DNA of 64,000 nt, from contig NZ_CP042432.1 of NCBI RefSeq assembly GCF_008033235.1, positions 3,286,001 through 3,350,000 of the forward strand. Direction: 5' to 3'. This DNA is from Anseongella ginsenosidimutans. Lineage in GTDB: Bacteria > Bacteroidota > Bacteroidia > Sphingobacteriales > Sphingobacteriaceae. Shown in pieces: positions 26,896 to 36,961 of the stretch. A model generated the notes under the pieces. It saw nothing but the letters and a program-made list of their open reading frames with translations. It made no database searches and had not been told where the DNA came from. Numbering within the stretch: the first letter of the stretch is position 1; every line of letters begins with the position of its first letter. The position numbers and the translations under genes were made by a program.

Positions 26896-28317
26896 TCAGG
26901 CTTTTACCTTAGTGGTGCCACCGCCTTCCAGCGAAAGGTCTACCGGTTTATTCGTTTTCCACGAGCCCGCCGTAAAGTCCGGAACGTCAACGGAATTGGA
27001 ACGATTGGCTACCGACCATTCGCTTAGCGGAGTGATCGCACTCCAGAGCGCGCCGTCATATACATCCTGGTCAAGCGGCAGGCCGTTGCGCAGGCAATCG
27101 ATCAGCCGCCAGTCCATCATAAAGTCCATTCCTCCATGCCCGCCGATCTTTTTAGCCATCTCGCCTACTTTTTTTACGATCTCCGGCGTGTATTGCTCTT
27201 CCAGCTTTTTGAATTCATCCTCCGAAATCCATTCGTGTTGCAGTGCGATCTTTGCCGGCGAAGGCCATTTGCGGGCCACGCCCTTGGTTCCGCTTACCAG
27301 GTGGATCCTTGAGTACGGGCGGGGCGAGGTCACATCATGCTGGATCATGATACTGCGGCCGTTTTTGGTACGAACGCTGGTGGTATTCATATTTCCCCGG
27401 AAACGCTTATTGGCGTAGGTGGCAAAAAAGTCATCTTCCTCCGCCAGTTCGCGGGCCTTTTCAGCCATATGAAAATCATTGCTTGAAAGGGATACCAGGT
27501 AATCCATCTGGTCTCCCCGGTTGATGTTCATCACCTGGCAGATGGGCCCAAGGCCATGTGTAGGATAAAGATTCCCGTTCCGGAAGTTCTCTTTCAGCCG
27601 CCACATGTCGTAATACCCTTCCTTGCTAAAATTCAGGTCCAGCAGGTTGTGGATATAGGCCCCTTCCCCATGAATGATCTCCCCGAAAAAGCCCTGCCGG
27701 GCCATGTTCAGGGTCATCAGCTCAAAGAAATCATAACAGCAGTTCTCCATCATCACGCAATGCTTTTTAGTGCGTTCCGATGTTTCTACCAACTGCCAGC
27801 ATTCCTCCAGGGTAGTGGCTATGGGCACTTCGCTTACCGCATGCTTGTCGTTTTCCATCGCGTAAACGGCCATGGGTGTATGCCAGTCCCAGGGGGTAAC
27901 AATATAAACCAGGTCGATATCTTCCCGTTCGCAGATCTCCTTCCAGGCAAAAGTACTTCCTGAATAGGTGTCCGGGTTATGATCAGTGCCCTCCAGCGAC
28001 TTTTTTACCTTTTCCACCCGGTCGGGGCGAATATCACATAAGGCCTTGATTTCCACGCCCTCGATATGACTCATCCTGTTCACTGCGCCCGGCCCTCGCT
28101 GGCCAAGCCCTATAAAACCTATGCGTACGGTTTCCAGCTTCGGGGCTGCATAACCGCTCATATTGAACCGCTGCTGCCGCTGGCTTCGCGCAATTTGTTG
28201 CTGGATGGTCTCGGCGCCGCCGGCACCCGCCTTCGCCAGTCCAGGTAAACCCGCTCCTGCCAGGCCCAGGCCGGCCAGCCCGCTTATTTTTAAGAAATCT
28301 CTTCTGTTATTGCTCAT
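26896..28317 (-). CDS. Gfo/Idh/MocA family oxidoreductase, GH109-like, Tat-exported
   Basis: A 473-residue protein with the twin-arginine signal NNRRDFLK (3-10) followed by a hydrophobic run, so it folds in the cytoplasm with its cofactor and is then exported. Rossmann motif GFIGLGQRG (67-75); EVPIATTLEECWQLV and MMENCCYDFFEL are close to GH109 proteins, which use NAD+ to cleave N-acetylgalactosaminides by redox chemistry. The C-terminal GGHGGMDFMMDWRLIDCLRNGLPLDQDVYDG is typical too. I placed the start at Met in MSNNRRDF, not 13 codons upstream. Activity on GalNAc is inferred from family and not certain. Co-transcribed with the downstream dipeptidase. Confidence 0.88.
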   Translation of the reverse strand: MSNNRRDFLKISGLAGLGLAGAGLPGLAKAGAGGAETIQQQIARSQRQQRFNMSGYAAPKLETVRIGFIGLGQRGPGAVNRMSHIEGVEIKALCDIRPDRVEKVKKSLEGTDHNPDTYSGSTFAWKEICEREDIDLVYIVTPWDWHTPMAVYAMENDKHAVSEVPIATTLEECWQLVETSERTKKHCVMMENCCYDFFELMTLNMARQGFFGEIIHGEGAYIHNLLDLNFSKEGYYDMWRLKENFRNGNLYPTHGLGPICQVMNINRGDQMDYLVSLSSNDFHMAEKARELAEEDDFFATYANKRFRGNMNTTSVRTKNGRSIMIQHDVTSPRPYSRIHLVSGTKGVARKWPSPAKIALQHEWISEDEFKKLEEQYTPEIVKKVGEMAKKIGGHGGMDFMMDWRLIDCLRNGLPLDQDVYDGALWSAITPLSEWSVANRSNSVDVPDFTAGSWKTNKPVDLSLEGGGTTKVKA

Positions 28318-28353
28318 TCGGATTAGATTATTTGTTTTTTTTGTAAGAAGGAG

Positions 28354-28384
28354 CAAAATAAGAAAAACTTAAATTAAGTCAAAC
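28354..28384 (-). promoter_or_regulatory. Putative promoter of the GH109-dipeptidase operon
   Basis: On the minus strand GTTTG is followed after 19 bases by TATTTTG, one base short of TAnnTTTG. The spacing matches the Bacteroidota -33/-7 arrangement. The GH109 start lies about 36 bp further. Confidence 0.35.
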
Positions 28385-28407
28385 ATAACTTTACCCCCTG
28401 ACGCGTA

Positions 28408-30888
28408 TCATTTGTCGAGTATTTCAAATCTGCCCGAAAGCCTTTCCCCCTCTTCGTCCACCAGCGTAATGGTATGAGCCCCCGCGGATGGGCTCAGGGC
28501 TATTTCATGAAGTCCGGAAGTAACACCAAGGTATTCCCCGTCCAGGTGCCAGTATATTTTTGCCGCCGGCCGCCGGTGCGCTACGCTGAAGACAGTTTCC
28601 CCCCGTTTTCCGTTTAATTCAACGGGGATATAGATCTTTGTCCCCGGTGACGGATAGATAAATGCCATCGCTTCGCTGTTCCCGGTATGCGGACTGCAGC
28701 CCTCCGCATATGGCGGTAAAGGGCGATAATCCTGGTTACGGTCCTTATAATACCATTCCATTGCCGGCGGAAGCACAAACCAGGATTGGTGCATCATCGC
28801 CGAAGGAAGCATGCAGTCACCGGTCACCCTCTGCGTACCAGAGGCGTCCAGGTGTATTAATTGATGATAAGGGCAAGGCCCTGTACGAAGCCCGGCTTTT
28901 GGAACATAGCTGCTGTCTGCGCCGGTACAAAGATCGGTGGCCCGGTATCCGCTCCGGGCGCAAACCGGAATCCGCGCCAGCTTATCGTAAGGGACCTGGA
29001 ACCAGGAAGCAGCCGGTAGCAGCCGGAAGATATCAAATAGAACAGGGGCAGCTGCGGTAATGCCTGTAAGGCCGGCTCTGCCTTCGCCGTCGGCGTTTCC
29101 CGCCCAAACGGCCACCACATAGCGGGGCGTGATCCCGATCGCCCAGCCGTCCCGGAAACCGAAGCTGGTCCCGGTCTTCCATGCCACCTGCTGCGTGGAA
29201 GTAAACTGCCTCCAGAGCATCTCTTCACCGGGACGAACCACTTCTTCCATTGCGCGGAACGAAAACCAAATGCCGGCGGCATCCAGCAGTCCGTCTTTTT
29301 CAAGGCGCTTGTCTGTTTTACCGGACCCGTCCTCTTCCTTGGAAAGCCCGTCCTTAGAAAGCCCGTCCTCCCCTTGCGGCCCGGCCCGATAGCGGGGCGC
29401 ATGAAAGTCTGCCGGATCGTATCTTCCGCTGTAATCGTACTGGTGATTCAGCACCCGGGCCATACTGGCGTAAATGCCCGCCAGGTCCCACATGCTTACC
29501 TCACCTCCTCCCAGGATAAGCGATAGCCCGTAATGGCCCGGCGGCCTGTCAAGAGTCGTGAGGCCCATCCTTTTCAGAAGGGAATGAAATCTTTCATAGC
29601 GGTATTCCTGCAGCATCTTTACCGCGGGAATATTCAGAGAGCGGGAAAGGGCCCGCCCGGCGGGAACGGCGCCGCTGTATTCCAGATCGAAATTATGGGG
29701 GGTGAACCCCGCAATCCGCGTGGGTATATCGGCCACGAGAGTATTCGGCAACAACATACCTTCGGAAAGCATGGCCGCATACAAAACAGGCTTCAGGGTA
29801 CTTCCCGGACTCCGCGGAGCCGGAATCACATCCACGTAGGATTCCACTTCCGGATCCTCCGGCGCATACACATTCCCTACATAAGCCAGCGCTGCTCCTG
29901 TTTCCACTTCCAGCACCAGAGCTGCGGCATTATTAACGCCATTTGCTTTCAATCGCCGGTGATGCAGCCCAATAATGTCATTTACCTTTTCCTGGAGCGA
30001 AGCGCTCAGGGTCGTGCGGGCCCGGGTAGTTAAAGCACTTACCGGGTCTCCGGAATTCTTCCCGGCGGCAGCTACATGCTCCTTATAAAAGCGGGTAAGT
30101 AAATGAGGGGCGCGCTGCGGAAGATCTAACGGCTCGCCCGGCAGCGGTTCCTGCATGGCCAGCTTGCCGGTGAGCGGATCTATTACGCCCTCCCTGCTTA
30201 ATTTCTCAAGCAGCCTGTTTCTTTTAAGCAGCAATGCCCTGCTGTTCTTGCCGGGATAAACAAGGGAAGGGCTATTCGGCAACACAGCCAGGGCAGCGGT
30301 TTCGCCCCAGGATAGCTGCTCCGGGCTGCGCCCGAAATAACGCCAGGAAGCGGCTTCCAATCCAACTACATTGCCCCCGAACGGCGCGTTCCTGGCATAC
30401 AGCGCAAGCACTTCTTCCTTCGAATAGGTTAATTCCAGCCTGATCGCCAGCATGATCTCCAGGCATTTTTGCCAGATGGTCCGTGGCTTGTTCCTGGACA
30501 GGCGAATGACCTGCATGCTCAGGGTACTTCCCCCGCTCACAATGCTGCCCGCTTTTATATTTTGAAAGAAGGCCCTGCCGAGCGCCAAAATATCGAAACC
30601 CGGATGGCTGTAAAAACGCTTATCCTCGAAGGCAATGATCGCTTTGCTGAATTTTTCGGGTACATCAGCGCCGGGCGGAAACCTCCATTGACCGTCCCGG
30701 GCAACGCGCGCACCCAGGAGTACCCCTTCCCTGCTTTCAATCAGGTAGGAAGTGGGTGTGCGGAAAAGCGGGTCTGGCAGGGAAAACCAGAAAAGCAGTA
30801 AAAAGCTAAAATAGACAGCTCCGCTCAGCAGCCATTCTTTCCTGAGGCCGCAAACCCTGAGCTGAATTACCTGCCATATTCTCAACAC
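28408..30888 (-). CDS. pbpC: Penicillin-binding protein 1C (bifunctional glycosyltransferase/transpeptidase)
   Basis: Class A peptidoglycan synthase of 826 residues. One N-terminal membrane segment (about 20-37) precedes a GT51 domain with AFEDKRFYSHPGFD and GGSTLSMQVIRL, then a penicillin-binding domain with the serine motif SPGSTLKP, KTGTSFGFRDGW, and a C-terminal PBP1C-specific domain. The start is GTG, sharing one base with the alpha-2-macroglobulin stop, so translation is coupled. The pbpC/alpha-2-macroglobulin pair is widespread (E. coli PbpC-YfhM); known work links the pair to repair of damaged wall and trapping of foreign proteases. Several Asp/Gly/Lys-rich residues between the transpeptidase motifs look like a local low-complexity insertion. 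Confidence 0.95.
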   Translation of the reverse strand: MLRIWQVIQLRVCGLRKEWLLSGAVYFSFLLLFWFSLPDPLFRTPTSYLIESREGVLLGARVARDGQWRFPPGADVPEKFSKAIIAFEDKRFYSHPGFDILALGRAFFQNIKAGSIVSGGSTLSMQVIRLSRNKPRTIWQKCLEIMLAIRLELTYSKEEVLALYARNAPFGGNVVGLEAASWRYFGRSPEQLSWGETAALAVLPNSPSLVYPGKNSRALLLKRNRLLEKLSREGVIDPLTGKLAMQEPLPGEPLDLPQRAPHLLTRFYKEHVAAAGKNSGDPVSALTTRARTTLSASLQEKVNDIIGLHHRRLKANGVNNAAALVLEVETGAALAYVGNVYAPEDPEVESYVDVIPAPRSPGSTLKPVLYAAMLSEGMLLPNTLVADIPTRIAGFTPHNFDLEYSGAVPAGRALSRSLNIPAVKMLQEYRYERFHSLLKRMGLTTLDRPPGHYGLSLILGGGEVSMWDLAGIYASMARVLNHQYDYSGRYDPADFHAPRYRAGPQGEDGLSKDGLSKEEDGSGKTDKRLEKDGLLDAAGIWFSFRAMEEVVRPGEEMLWRQFTSTQQVAWKTGTSFGFRDGWAIGITPRYVVAVWAGNADGEGRAGLTGITAAAPVLFDIFRLLPAASWFQVPYDKLARIPVCARSGYRATDLCTGADSSYVPKAGLRTGPCPYHQLIHLDASGTQRVTGDCMLPSAMMHQSWFVLPPAMEWYYKDRNQDYRPLPPYAEGCSPHTGNSEAMAFIYPSPGTKIYIPVELNGKRGETVFSVAHRRPAAKIYWHLDGEYLGVTSGLHEIALSPSAGAHTITLVDEEGERLSGRFEILDK

Positions 30889-33800
30889 TAATTACTCTCC
30901 AGAGGATTATATATTTCTACCCACCTGCCTGCCGTACGGGCGCTGATACCGGCATCATACATCGCCTCGCAATAGACCGGCGGCTGATAAAACCTTCCGG
31001 GATAAGCCGCGTTCAGCATGACATGGTAAGTGACCGAACGCTTTTCAGGCAGGTCGAAATAAGTATATACGCGGTCGTCCCGGATATCCTGGTATGTAAA
31101 AGACGAGGAAAGCGAGAGATTGTCATCACCCGAAAGACGTGTGTTAATGATCTCCCAGCCAGAAGGAAATACCTGCGACAGGGCCATCTCCTGGTAATCC
31201 CCGTTCCCCCCCGGATTGTTCAGGGTAACCTCCGCCATAAAGTCGGTGCCCTGCGCCATGCGGGCGGGATTAACCGGCTTTCCGTCAAGGCTTTTATATT
31301 TTACCGTCATACCCAGCAGGCCGCTTGCTTTTGCCGGCGGTGGATTTTCTCCGGGCGCCGGCTGGCCACTGAGGACCCATCGTACAAACAGTACATTTTC
31401 CCCGTCATTACGGATCATAGCCTGCTGCTTCCCGTTTTGCAGATTCAAGGGGATTCGGGCCAGGTAGGATGAGGTATTGATCGTGCCTTTATCATTATTG
31501 AGCCCATAGGCGGCGAGTAATTTACTTCCTGAGGCGCTCTTGCCGCAATATTCGGCGATGGATATTAATGACCAGGCGGTTGTCTGCGTGCTATACCAGC
31601 TTTCGCCGGAAAGCTCTCTGCTAACTTCCCCGAGAAGCTCCTTTGCCTGCTCCCTGCGTCCCATCGTCACCAGTGATTGCAGTATAATGGCTTTATCACG
31701 AAGGCTGCTTCCATAGGTTCTTCCGGGCCGCCGGTAAGAAGGGGCCGTGAGGGGAAGATTATCCGCCAGCCGGGAAGCCGCTTCCGCTTGCCCGCCCAGA
31801 TGATAGGCCGCGGCCAAAAGCCAGCCCGCTACCGGATGGAGGTAGCTGAACTCCCTCAAGCGATTCATCGCGCCCATTTCCGGAGCCCCTGCAGCAGCGA
31901 GCAGGTAAAGCCGGTAGGCCTGCAGCAGGTCTCCTCCCTGGAAGTTATACGCTCCGGGCGACCAGGCCGCCGCTTTATTGCGTTGGTATTTGACCCATTG
32001 ATCAAGGAAGCCAGGAGGCAAACTATACCCTCTTTCCCGGGCTTCCAGCAGGAAATGGCCGGCATAACTGGTCCCCCATTCATCGGATTCCTTGGCTCCC
32101 GGCCAGTAAGCCAATCCGCCGTCAGTGCGCTGAAACCCTTTCAGGCGCTGGATGCCGGCCTTTACGTTTCGCGCAATGGCCGCCTTTTCCTGCTCCCCGG
32201 GATCGCTTAATTGTTCCAGCACCAATTGCGGGAATACCGATGAGGTCACCTGCTCCAGACAGCCGTGGGGATAGCGGACCAGGTAATCCAGGTGTTTAGC
32301 CAGCTGAAGGGCGGGAATGGCCGATACCTCCAGATAACCTTCCCTGCTCCCGGCGGTTCCTACGGGCAGGAAGTTAGTTTCCCAAGTTTTTCCAGGCGCC
32401 ACTTCTTGTTCTATTATATTAGTAACTACCGGGTTGGGATTCCTTATATCAAGTTCTACTTCATAATTTGCCTTTTGATTTCCGCTGCTGGCAGTGATGC
32501 TCACCTTGCCTATGCCGGCAGCTGAGCCGGCCTCCAGCTCAAAATATACCAGTTGTTCGCCAGGCTCGTTAAAATGTACGGTTTGACTGCTGCTTTCTCC
32601 GCCGGCAGGGTGTATCAGCTTATTAGCGGAAAGCCGGAGGGCTATATCCCGTGTTCCGGCGGCGGTAGAAAAAACGGTCACCGGCATCCGTACCTTTTCG
32701 CCGGGGGACAATACCCGCGGAAGGGTAGCGAGCAGCATCAGGGGTTTCTTCACAGATACCGCTTTCTCCGCCATTCCATAAGCGCCCTTGTCTCCGGCTA
32801 CTACCATCACCCGCACGGAGCCGATGTATGGATCCAGCCGGAAAGAATGTGTTTGTTCCTTCCCTTTTTCGAGCCGGAAAGGGCCCATAAATTTTACTAC
32901 CGGCTTAAAGCGGTTAGCCCGGGCTGCTCCTGCGTCGCGGTTTAGCTCTTCGTCCCCGCCAATACTCAGGATTCGCTCCAGGTCTCCTCCCCACGCGCCT
33001 ATTACCGCATCAAAAAGATCCCAGGTTTTAACGCCAAGCGCTTCCCGGGCGTAAAAAGCCGCGTGCGGATCCGGTGTGTTAAAACGGGTCAGGTCCAGCA
33101 GGCCCTCGTCCACGATGGCAAGCGTATAGGTCATCGCTTTCCCGGAGGCTTCCGAGACGGTTACCGACGCCTGCTCTTCAGGCCGGATGGATGCCGGCAT
33201 ATCAATAGCCGGCTTAAGGATGGTTTCCGGCGCCTCCACAAGGATGGGAATAACCCCGTACATGCGAATGGGCAGATCATTCAGTGTTTGAGAATGTGGC
33301 TGCAAAAGGCTGACATTCACATACACATTAGGAGCCATTTCCTTCTCGGCCTTGAATTTGAAAACTGTTTGCCCTTTCTGGGTATCGGTCCAAAAAGTCC
33401 TGATCACCTTGCTGCCCGATTCAATACTCACCAGGCAGCGTCCCCCTTCGCTACTGGGAATGGTCAGCACAACCTCCTCGCCTACCTGGAACCGTTCCTT
33501 ATTTGCCGTAAAGGAAAGCATGGCGGCCTCCGTAGGATGTTCGTCCCGCATGCGTTCATTCCAGCCGGGCCAGTCAATGTACAGCGTTTCGCCTGTAATA
33601 TGCCCGCTTTCCAGGTCTTTAACACGCAGGAGGTAGCGGCCCCATTCCGGGTATTCCACGCGCAGGTTCCATTTAGCGCGCCCGTTTTGCAGGGTTATTT
33701 CCTCTTCCTGAAGCAGCTTATTATAACTGTCCTGCGCAAAGTTACTGAGATCGTCCCCGTTTTCATCCCACCACCAGCGCCATTGAACCTTGTAAAGGCT

Positions 33801-36467
33801 CACTTTTACTTTCCTGCTGCCGGAAAGAAGCTTCCCTTCCGTATCCAGGTTTACAATATCCACCGGATGGTTTTTTCCGGTTACCAGGAAGCCGGAAAAA
33901 CTCTCTCCTTCCGGGATTTTTACTCCTACATAGGAGTTGTAGGCATGGTAAGGAAGGGAAACCCGGTCCATACTGAAATTGCCGCCGGGCTCGAATACTT
34001 TTACCAGGAAATTAGCCTTCAGTACCCCGGGTGCTGTGTTTCCTACGGTAATCTTCGGGGTAAAGCTTACATGTCCTTTCGCATCCAGTTTCCCCTCAAA
34101 TATTTTTACCAGTTCCGGGCTGAAGGCTGCTGCCGGGTCATCAAAGCTATAACCATTATACTGCCCGAATGCGGTACCCTGATGTGAGAGATAGGCGTCC
34201 ACACTTGCTTTCAGATTTTGTGCGGTTCCCCCGAACAGCCAGCGCGAAGACAAATGCACCACCTGCATACCGGCTTTGGAAAGCGATTTATTTTCTCCAA
34301 AATCAAGGTCAATTTTCAGCCGGTTGGGCATGATGGTCTCAATCTTCAGCGATTTACTGAACTCGGCGCCGCCCACTTTTACTTTCGCGGTCCAGTTGCC
34401 CGTGGGAGCATCCTGTCCCGTCGCAAAAGGAAAGGCATAAAAACCATTGTCCGACTCATTCCTGACCGTGCGAAGGTATAGCTGGCCGCGCGGGTTGAAT
34501 ACTTCAAAGATGACAGGATGCGCCGCCGGGAGCCTTCCGGCCTTATCTTCCAGCATAAACGTGAGAAAGAGAGAATCGCCGGGCCTCCATACGCCTCTCT
34601 CGCCGTAAATATAGCCCTTGAGTCCCTGCTGCACCTCTCCGCCGCCTACATCAAAACGGCTCAGGGGAAGGCTGCTCCCGTCATCGAGCTTCAGGTAGCC
34701 ACGCTGTTCGCCCTTCCTGGCAATCAGGAGAAAGGGTTTTCTGCCTGTTTCAAACCGAGCCAGACCCTCCCCGTCGCTTTTTCCACGCTCCAGCACCTGC
34801 TGCTGGTAGTCCAGCAATTCCAGCTCCACGCCTTCCATCGGTTTTGCCGTAAGAATATCCGTAACTGATACCAGTATGGAATTCCCGGCGCCCCGTTTTA
34901 CGATCAGCCCCAGGTTGGAGGCAATGACATTCTTCGTGGCCCAGCGCCGTTTATTATAATAAGCATCATTGCAGGGATTATCCCGCTCTTTCCAATCGAA
35001 TCCATAGGGATAATACTGATCGTACCGGCTCCAGAACTGATCGTCTTCGTCGATATTTTCGGAGTACCCGCTTTGCTCTTCCTGCTCCGCAGCGGCTTCC
35101 CCCTGGCAGGCATAGAGCGAGTAGGCCCTTCTGAAACCAATGGTAACCGTATAAATGGCCCCCGGCTCTGCATTTACCAGCTCATCTATATCCAGGGAAA
35201 AGCGGTTTCTTTTAGCAAGATCAAGGGATTTATCCTTATTCAGCCAAATCGTTTTCTGCGCCACCGGCCTGGCTACTCTTCTGAGGTCATAATTACTTTC
35301 CAGGTTATTTTGCTGGAGGAACTGCGGAATATTGTCCTCGTATATTTTAATAATGCTCACGTCTACGGCTTTCAGGTTTACCGCATCAAAGGGCAGCACC
35401 AGTTTGCCGGACTGGGGCAGAATGGCTCCTTTTCCCAGGATGCTGACCGAAGGCATCCTGTTCTCAAAAAAAATACTTCCGCTGAAAGCGTTTTCCAGCC
35501 GCTGGTCAAGGCTGCTCCTTACACCCTGGTTTATCTGTACCTGGTATTCACCTTCATAGACATCGGGCGCGTATATTTTTAATTCGCTCCCCTCCACGGT
35601 ATAGCGAAGATCCGAAAGACCAGCTACGGTGACCAGCCCTTCCAGGCTTTGAGCCGAAGAAAGAGGTTGGGAGAACTGAAGCAATACGTATTGGCCGGGA
35701 TCGTTAACAGCGCGCATGTTAAGCACTTTGAAAACTCCTTTTGCAGGCACGATGACGGTCTTTTCCCCCTCCTGCCCGTTGCCGATAGCCGTCCCGTTCC
35801 AGCTGAGGAGAAGCTTTTTTTCAGCGTCTTCCCGCAGGAGGCTGTCAATCGTAAAATGGTATTTTTTTTCTTCGGCGCGGTGCTGCCATTTAATTAGGGG
35901 CTTTTTGCCCTCGTAATCAACGGAAAGCAGCTTTTCCACCTGCAGAGGATCCTCAATGTCGGCGGTGGTAATGTATCCGTTATATTCCAGGTATTCCGGG
36001 GACGTGCTGCTGCTCACCCTTAAGCCTTCTTCCGCGATGTCGAAGGAAGGTTCGATTACCTGGAATTGAAAGGTGAATTCCTCCAGCTCCTCCGGCACGT
36101 CAATAACCGCTGAAAGATCAAAAACCGCCGTATACATGCGTCCGGGCTCCAGGTTCCCGGCCGGCCGGAACTCAATAGTGCCAGGATCCGTCCGGTAAGC
36201 CTTGCCTTCAATTCCCGGCTCAAACCGGAACAAAGAAGCAGGCAGCTCCGCACCTTCTTCGTAGAGGGAAGGCACTTCCGAAGCAAGCCGTATTCGAACG
36301 GGGCTTTGCCTGGATATGGTTCCGGTCGTATAGGATTCTATATATTTTGCGAACGCAGGATCAACTTCCCGCACGGGTGGCTTGCAGGATGCCAGGATGA
36401 TCGTTACCAGGAAAAACAAGTAAAAAACAGAGCGTGGCCGGGAAGCAGCATGTATAGTTTCTACCAT
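30888..36467 (-). CDS. Alpha-2-macroglobulin family lipoprotein
   Basis: A giant periplasmic protease-trapping protein (1859 residues). Lipoprotein signal with Cys28 (LASC). N-terminal macroglobulin-like beta domains are followed by the bait region and ANG domain. The thioester domain carries the intact motif GCLEQ with Cys1403 (in YPHGCLEQV), so it should form the internal Cys-Gln thioester that covalently captures proteases. Helical thioester repeats follow, then a C-terminal receptor-like domain. The gene directly precedes pbpC with a one-base overlap. Long + strand open frames across it are shadows. Confidence 0.95.
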   Translation of the reverse strand: MVETIHAASRPRSVFYLFFLVTIILASCKPPVREVDPAFAKYIESYTTGTISRQSPVRIRLASEVPSLYEEGAELPASLFRFEPGIEGKAYRTDPGTIEFRPAGNLEPGRMYTAVFDLSAVIDVPEELEEFTFQFQVIEPSFDIAEEGLRVSSSTSPEYLEYNGYITTADIEDPLQVEKLLSVDYEGKKPLIKWQHRAEEKKYHFTIDSLLREDAEKKLLLSWNGTAIGNGQEGEKTVIVPAKGVFKVLNMRAVNDPGQYVLLQFSQPLSSAQSLEGLVTVAGLSDLRYTVEGSELKIYAPDVYEGEYQVQINQGVRSSLDQRLENAFSGSIFFENRMPSVSILGKGAILPQSGKLVLPFDAVNLKAVDVSIIKIYEDNIPQFLQQNNLESNYDLRRVARPVAQKTIWLNKDKSLDLAKRNRFSLDIDELVNAEPGAIYTVTIGFRRAYSLYACQGEAAAEQEEQSGYSENIDEDDQFWSRYDQYYPYGFDWKERDNPCNDAYYNKRRWATKNVIASNLGLIVKRGAGNSILVSVTDILTAKPMEGVELELLDYQQQVLERGKSDGEGLARFETGRKPFLLIARKGEQRGYLKLDDGSSLPLSRFDVGGGEVQQGLKGYIYGERGVWRPGDSLFLTFMLEDKAGRLPAAHPVIFEVFNPRGQLYLRTVRNESDNGFYAFPFATGQDAPTGNWTAKVKVGGAEFSKSLKIETIMPNRLKIDLDFGENKSLSKAGMQVVHLSSRWLFGGTAQNLKASVDAYLSHQGTAFGQYNGYSFDDPAAAFSPELVKIFEGKLDAKGHVSFTPKITVGNTAPGVLKANFLVKVFEPGGNFSMDRVSLPYHAYNSYVGVKIPEGESFSGFLVTGKNHPVDIVNLDTEGKLLSGSRKVKVSLYKVQWRWWWDENGDDLSNFAQDSYNKLLQEEEITLQNGRAKWNLRVEYPEWGRYLLRVKDLESGHITGETLYIDWPGWNERMRDEHPTEAAMLSFTANKERFQVGEEVVLTIPSSEGGRCLVSIESGSKVIRTFWTDTQKGQTVFKFKAEKEMAPNVYVNVSLLQPHSQTLNDLPIRMYGVIPILVEAPETILKPAIDMPASIRPEEQASVTVSEASGKAMTYTLAIVDEGLLDLTRFNTPDPHAAFYAREALGVKTWDLFDAVIGAWGGDLERILSIGGDEELNRDAGAARANRFKPVVKFMGPFRLEKGKEQTHSFRLDPYIGSVRVMVVAGDKGAYGMAEKAVSVKKPLMLLATLPRVLSPGEKVRMPVTVFSTAAGTRDIALRLSANKLIHPAGGESSSQTVHFNEPGEQLVYFELEAGSAAGIGKVSITASSGNQKANYEVELDIRNPNPVVTNIIEQEVAPGKTWETNFLPVGTAGSREGYLEVSAIPALQLAKHLDYLVRYPHGCLEQVTSSVFPQLVLEQLSDPGEQEKAAIARNVKAGIQRLKGFQRTDGGLAYWPGAKESDEWGTSYAGHFLLEARERGYSLPPGFLDQWVKYQRNKAAAWSPGAYNFQGGDLLQAYRLYLLAAAGAPEMGAMNRLREFSYLHPVAGWLLAAAYHLGGQAEAASRLADNLPLTAPSYRRPGRTYGSSLRDKAIILQSLVTMGRREQAKELLGEVSRELSGESWYSTQTTAWSLISIAEYCGKSASGSKLLAAYGLNNDKGTINTSSYLARIPLNLQNGKQQAMIRNDGENVLFVRWVLSGQPAPGENPPPAKASGLLGMTVKYKSLDGKPVNPARMAQGTDFMAEVTLNNPGGNGDYQEMALSQVFPSGWEIINTRLSGDDNLSLSSSFTYQDIRDDRVYTYFDLPEKRSVTYHVMLNAAYPGRFYQPPVYCEAMYDAGISARTAGRWVEIYNPLESN

Positions 36468-36542
36468 AGCAGATTTTTAAATTAAACCTAAAATTGGAAT
36501 AAATTTCAAGAAACGCAAATGGGCATTTGCAGGTAGAAGCAA

Positions 36543-36947
36543 TTAACCAATGATTACGCCCGGCTTATTCAGGAGCGGGACCCGAACAAGATTTTCTTCC
36601 ACGATGCTTTCCGGGAGAAAAATGAATTTCTTATCGTAAATAGTTCCGTTCTGATAATAGCTGAGCCAATATTCATTGTTCAGGCCAAATACCTGTTCGT
36701 CAATCATTTCTACCAGCGCGTATTCATGCGCTTCAATGCGGGGAAAAGCGTGGCGAAGAACAGAAGTCTTTACCTCCTTCCCTTTCTTCATCCCGTATCC
36801 CTTCGAGCTGATCATCACCGTTTCAATGGCTTCGTTCTTTAGGTTTAGCAGGTAAACCTTCCAGCTTTTCGCTTCGGCGGAAGCTTCCTCCAGCACCACC
36901 GCCATGGCGACATTTCTGACTTCGTTCTTGGGAAGGTGTGCTAACAT
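36543..36947 (-). CDS. Conserved-looking small protein downstream of topA, function unknown
   Basis: A 134-residue cytoplasmic protein, no signal or membrane segment. It is rich in beta-type sequence with motifs KVYLLNLKN, VMISSKGYG, KTSVLRHAFPRI and IYDKKFIFLPESI. I do not recognise a family. It starts 14 bp after the topA stop and is very likely in the same transcript. The translated start MLAHLPKNEVRNV fits as a cytoplasmic beginning. Linkage to topA suggests possible chromosome or translation-related housekeeping, but that is inference only. Confidence 0.7.
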   Translation of the reverse strand: MLAHLPKNEVRNVAMAVVLEEASAEAKSWKVYLLNLKNEAIETVMISSKGYGMKKGKEVKTSVLRHAFPRIEAHEYALVEMIDEQVFGLNNEYWLSYYQNGTIYDKKFIFLPESIVEENLVRVPLLNKPGVIIG

Positions 36948-36961
36948 ACCCGTGTACAGGT

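Noticed and set aside
33063-34187. 374-codon + strand frame across the alpha-2-macroglobulin gene
   Set aside because: Shadow frame of a strong minus-strand gene; no known domain or start context.
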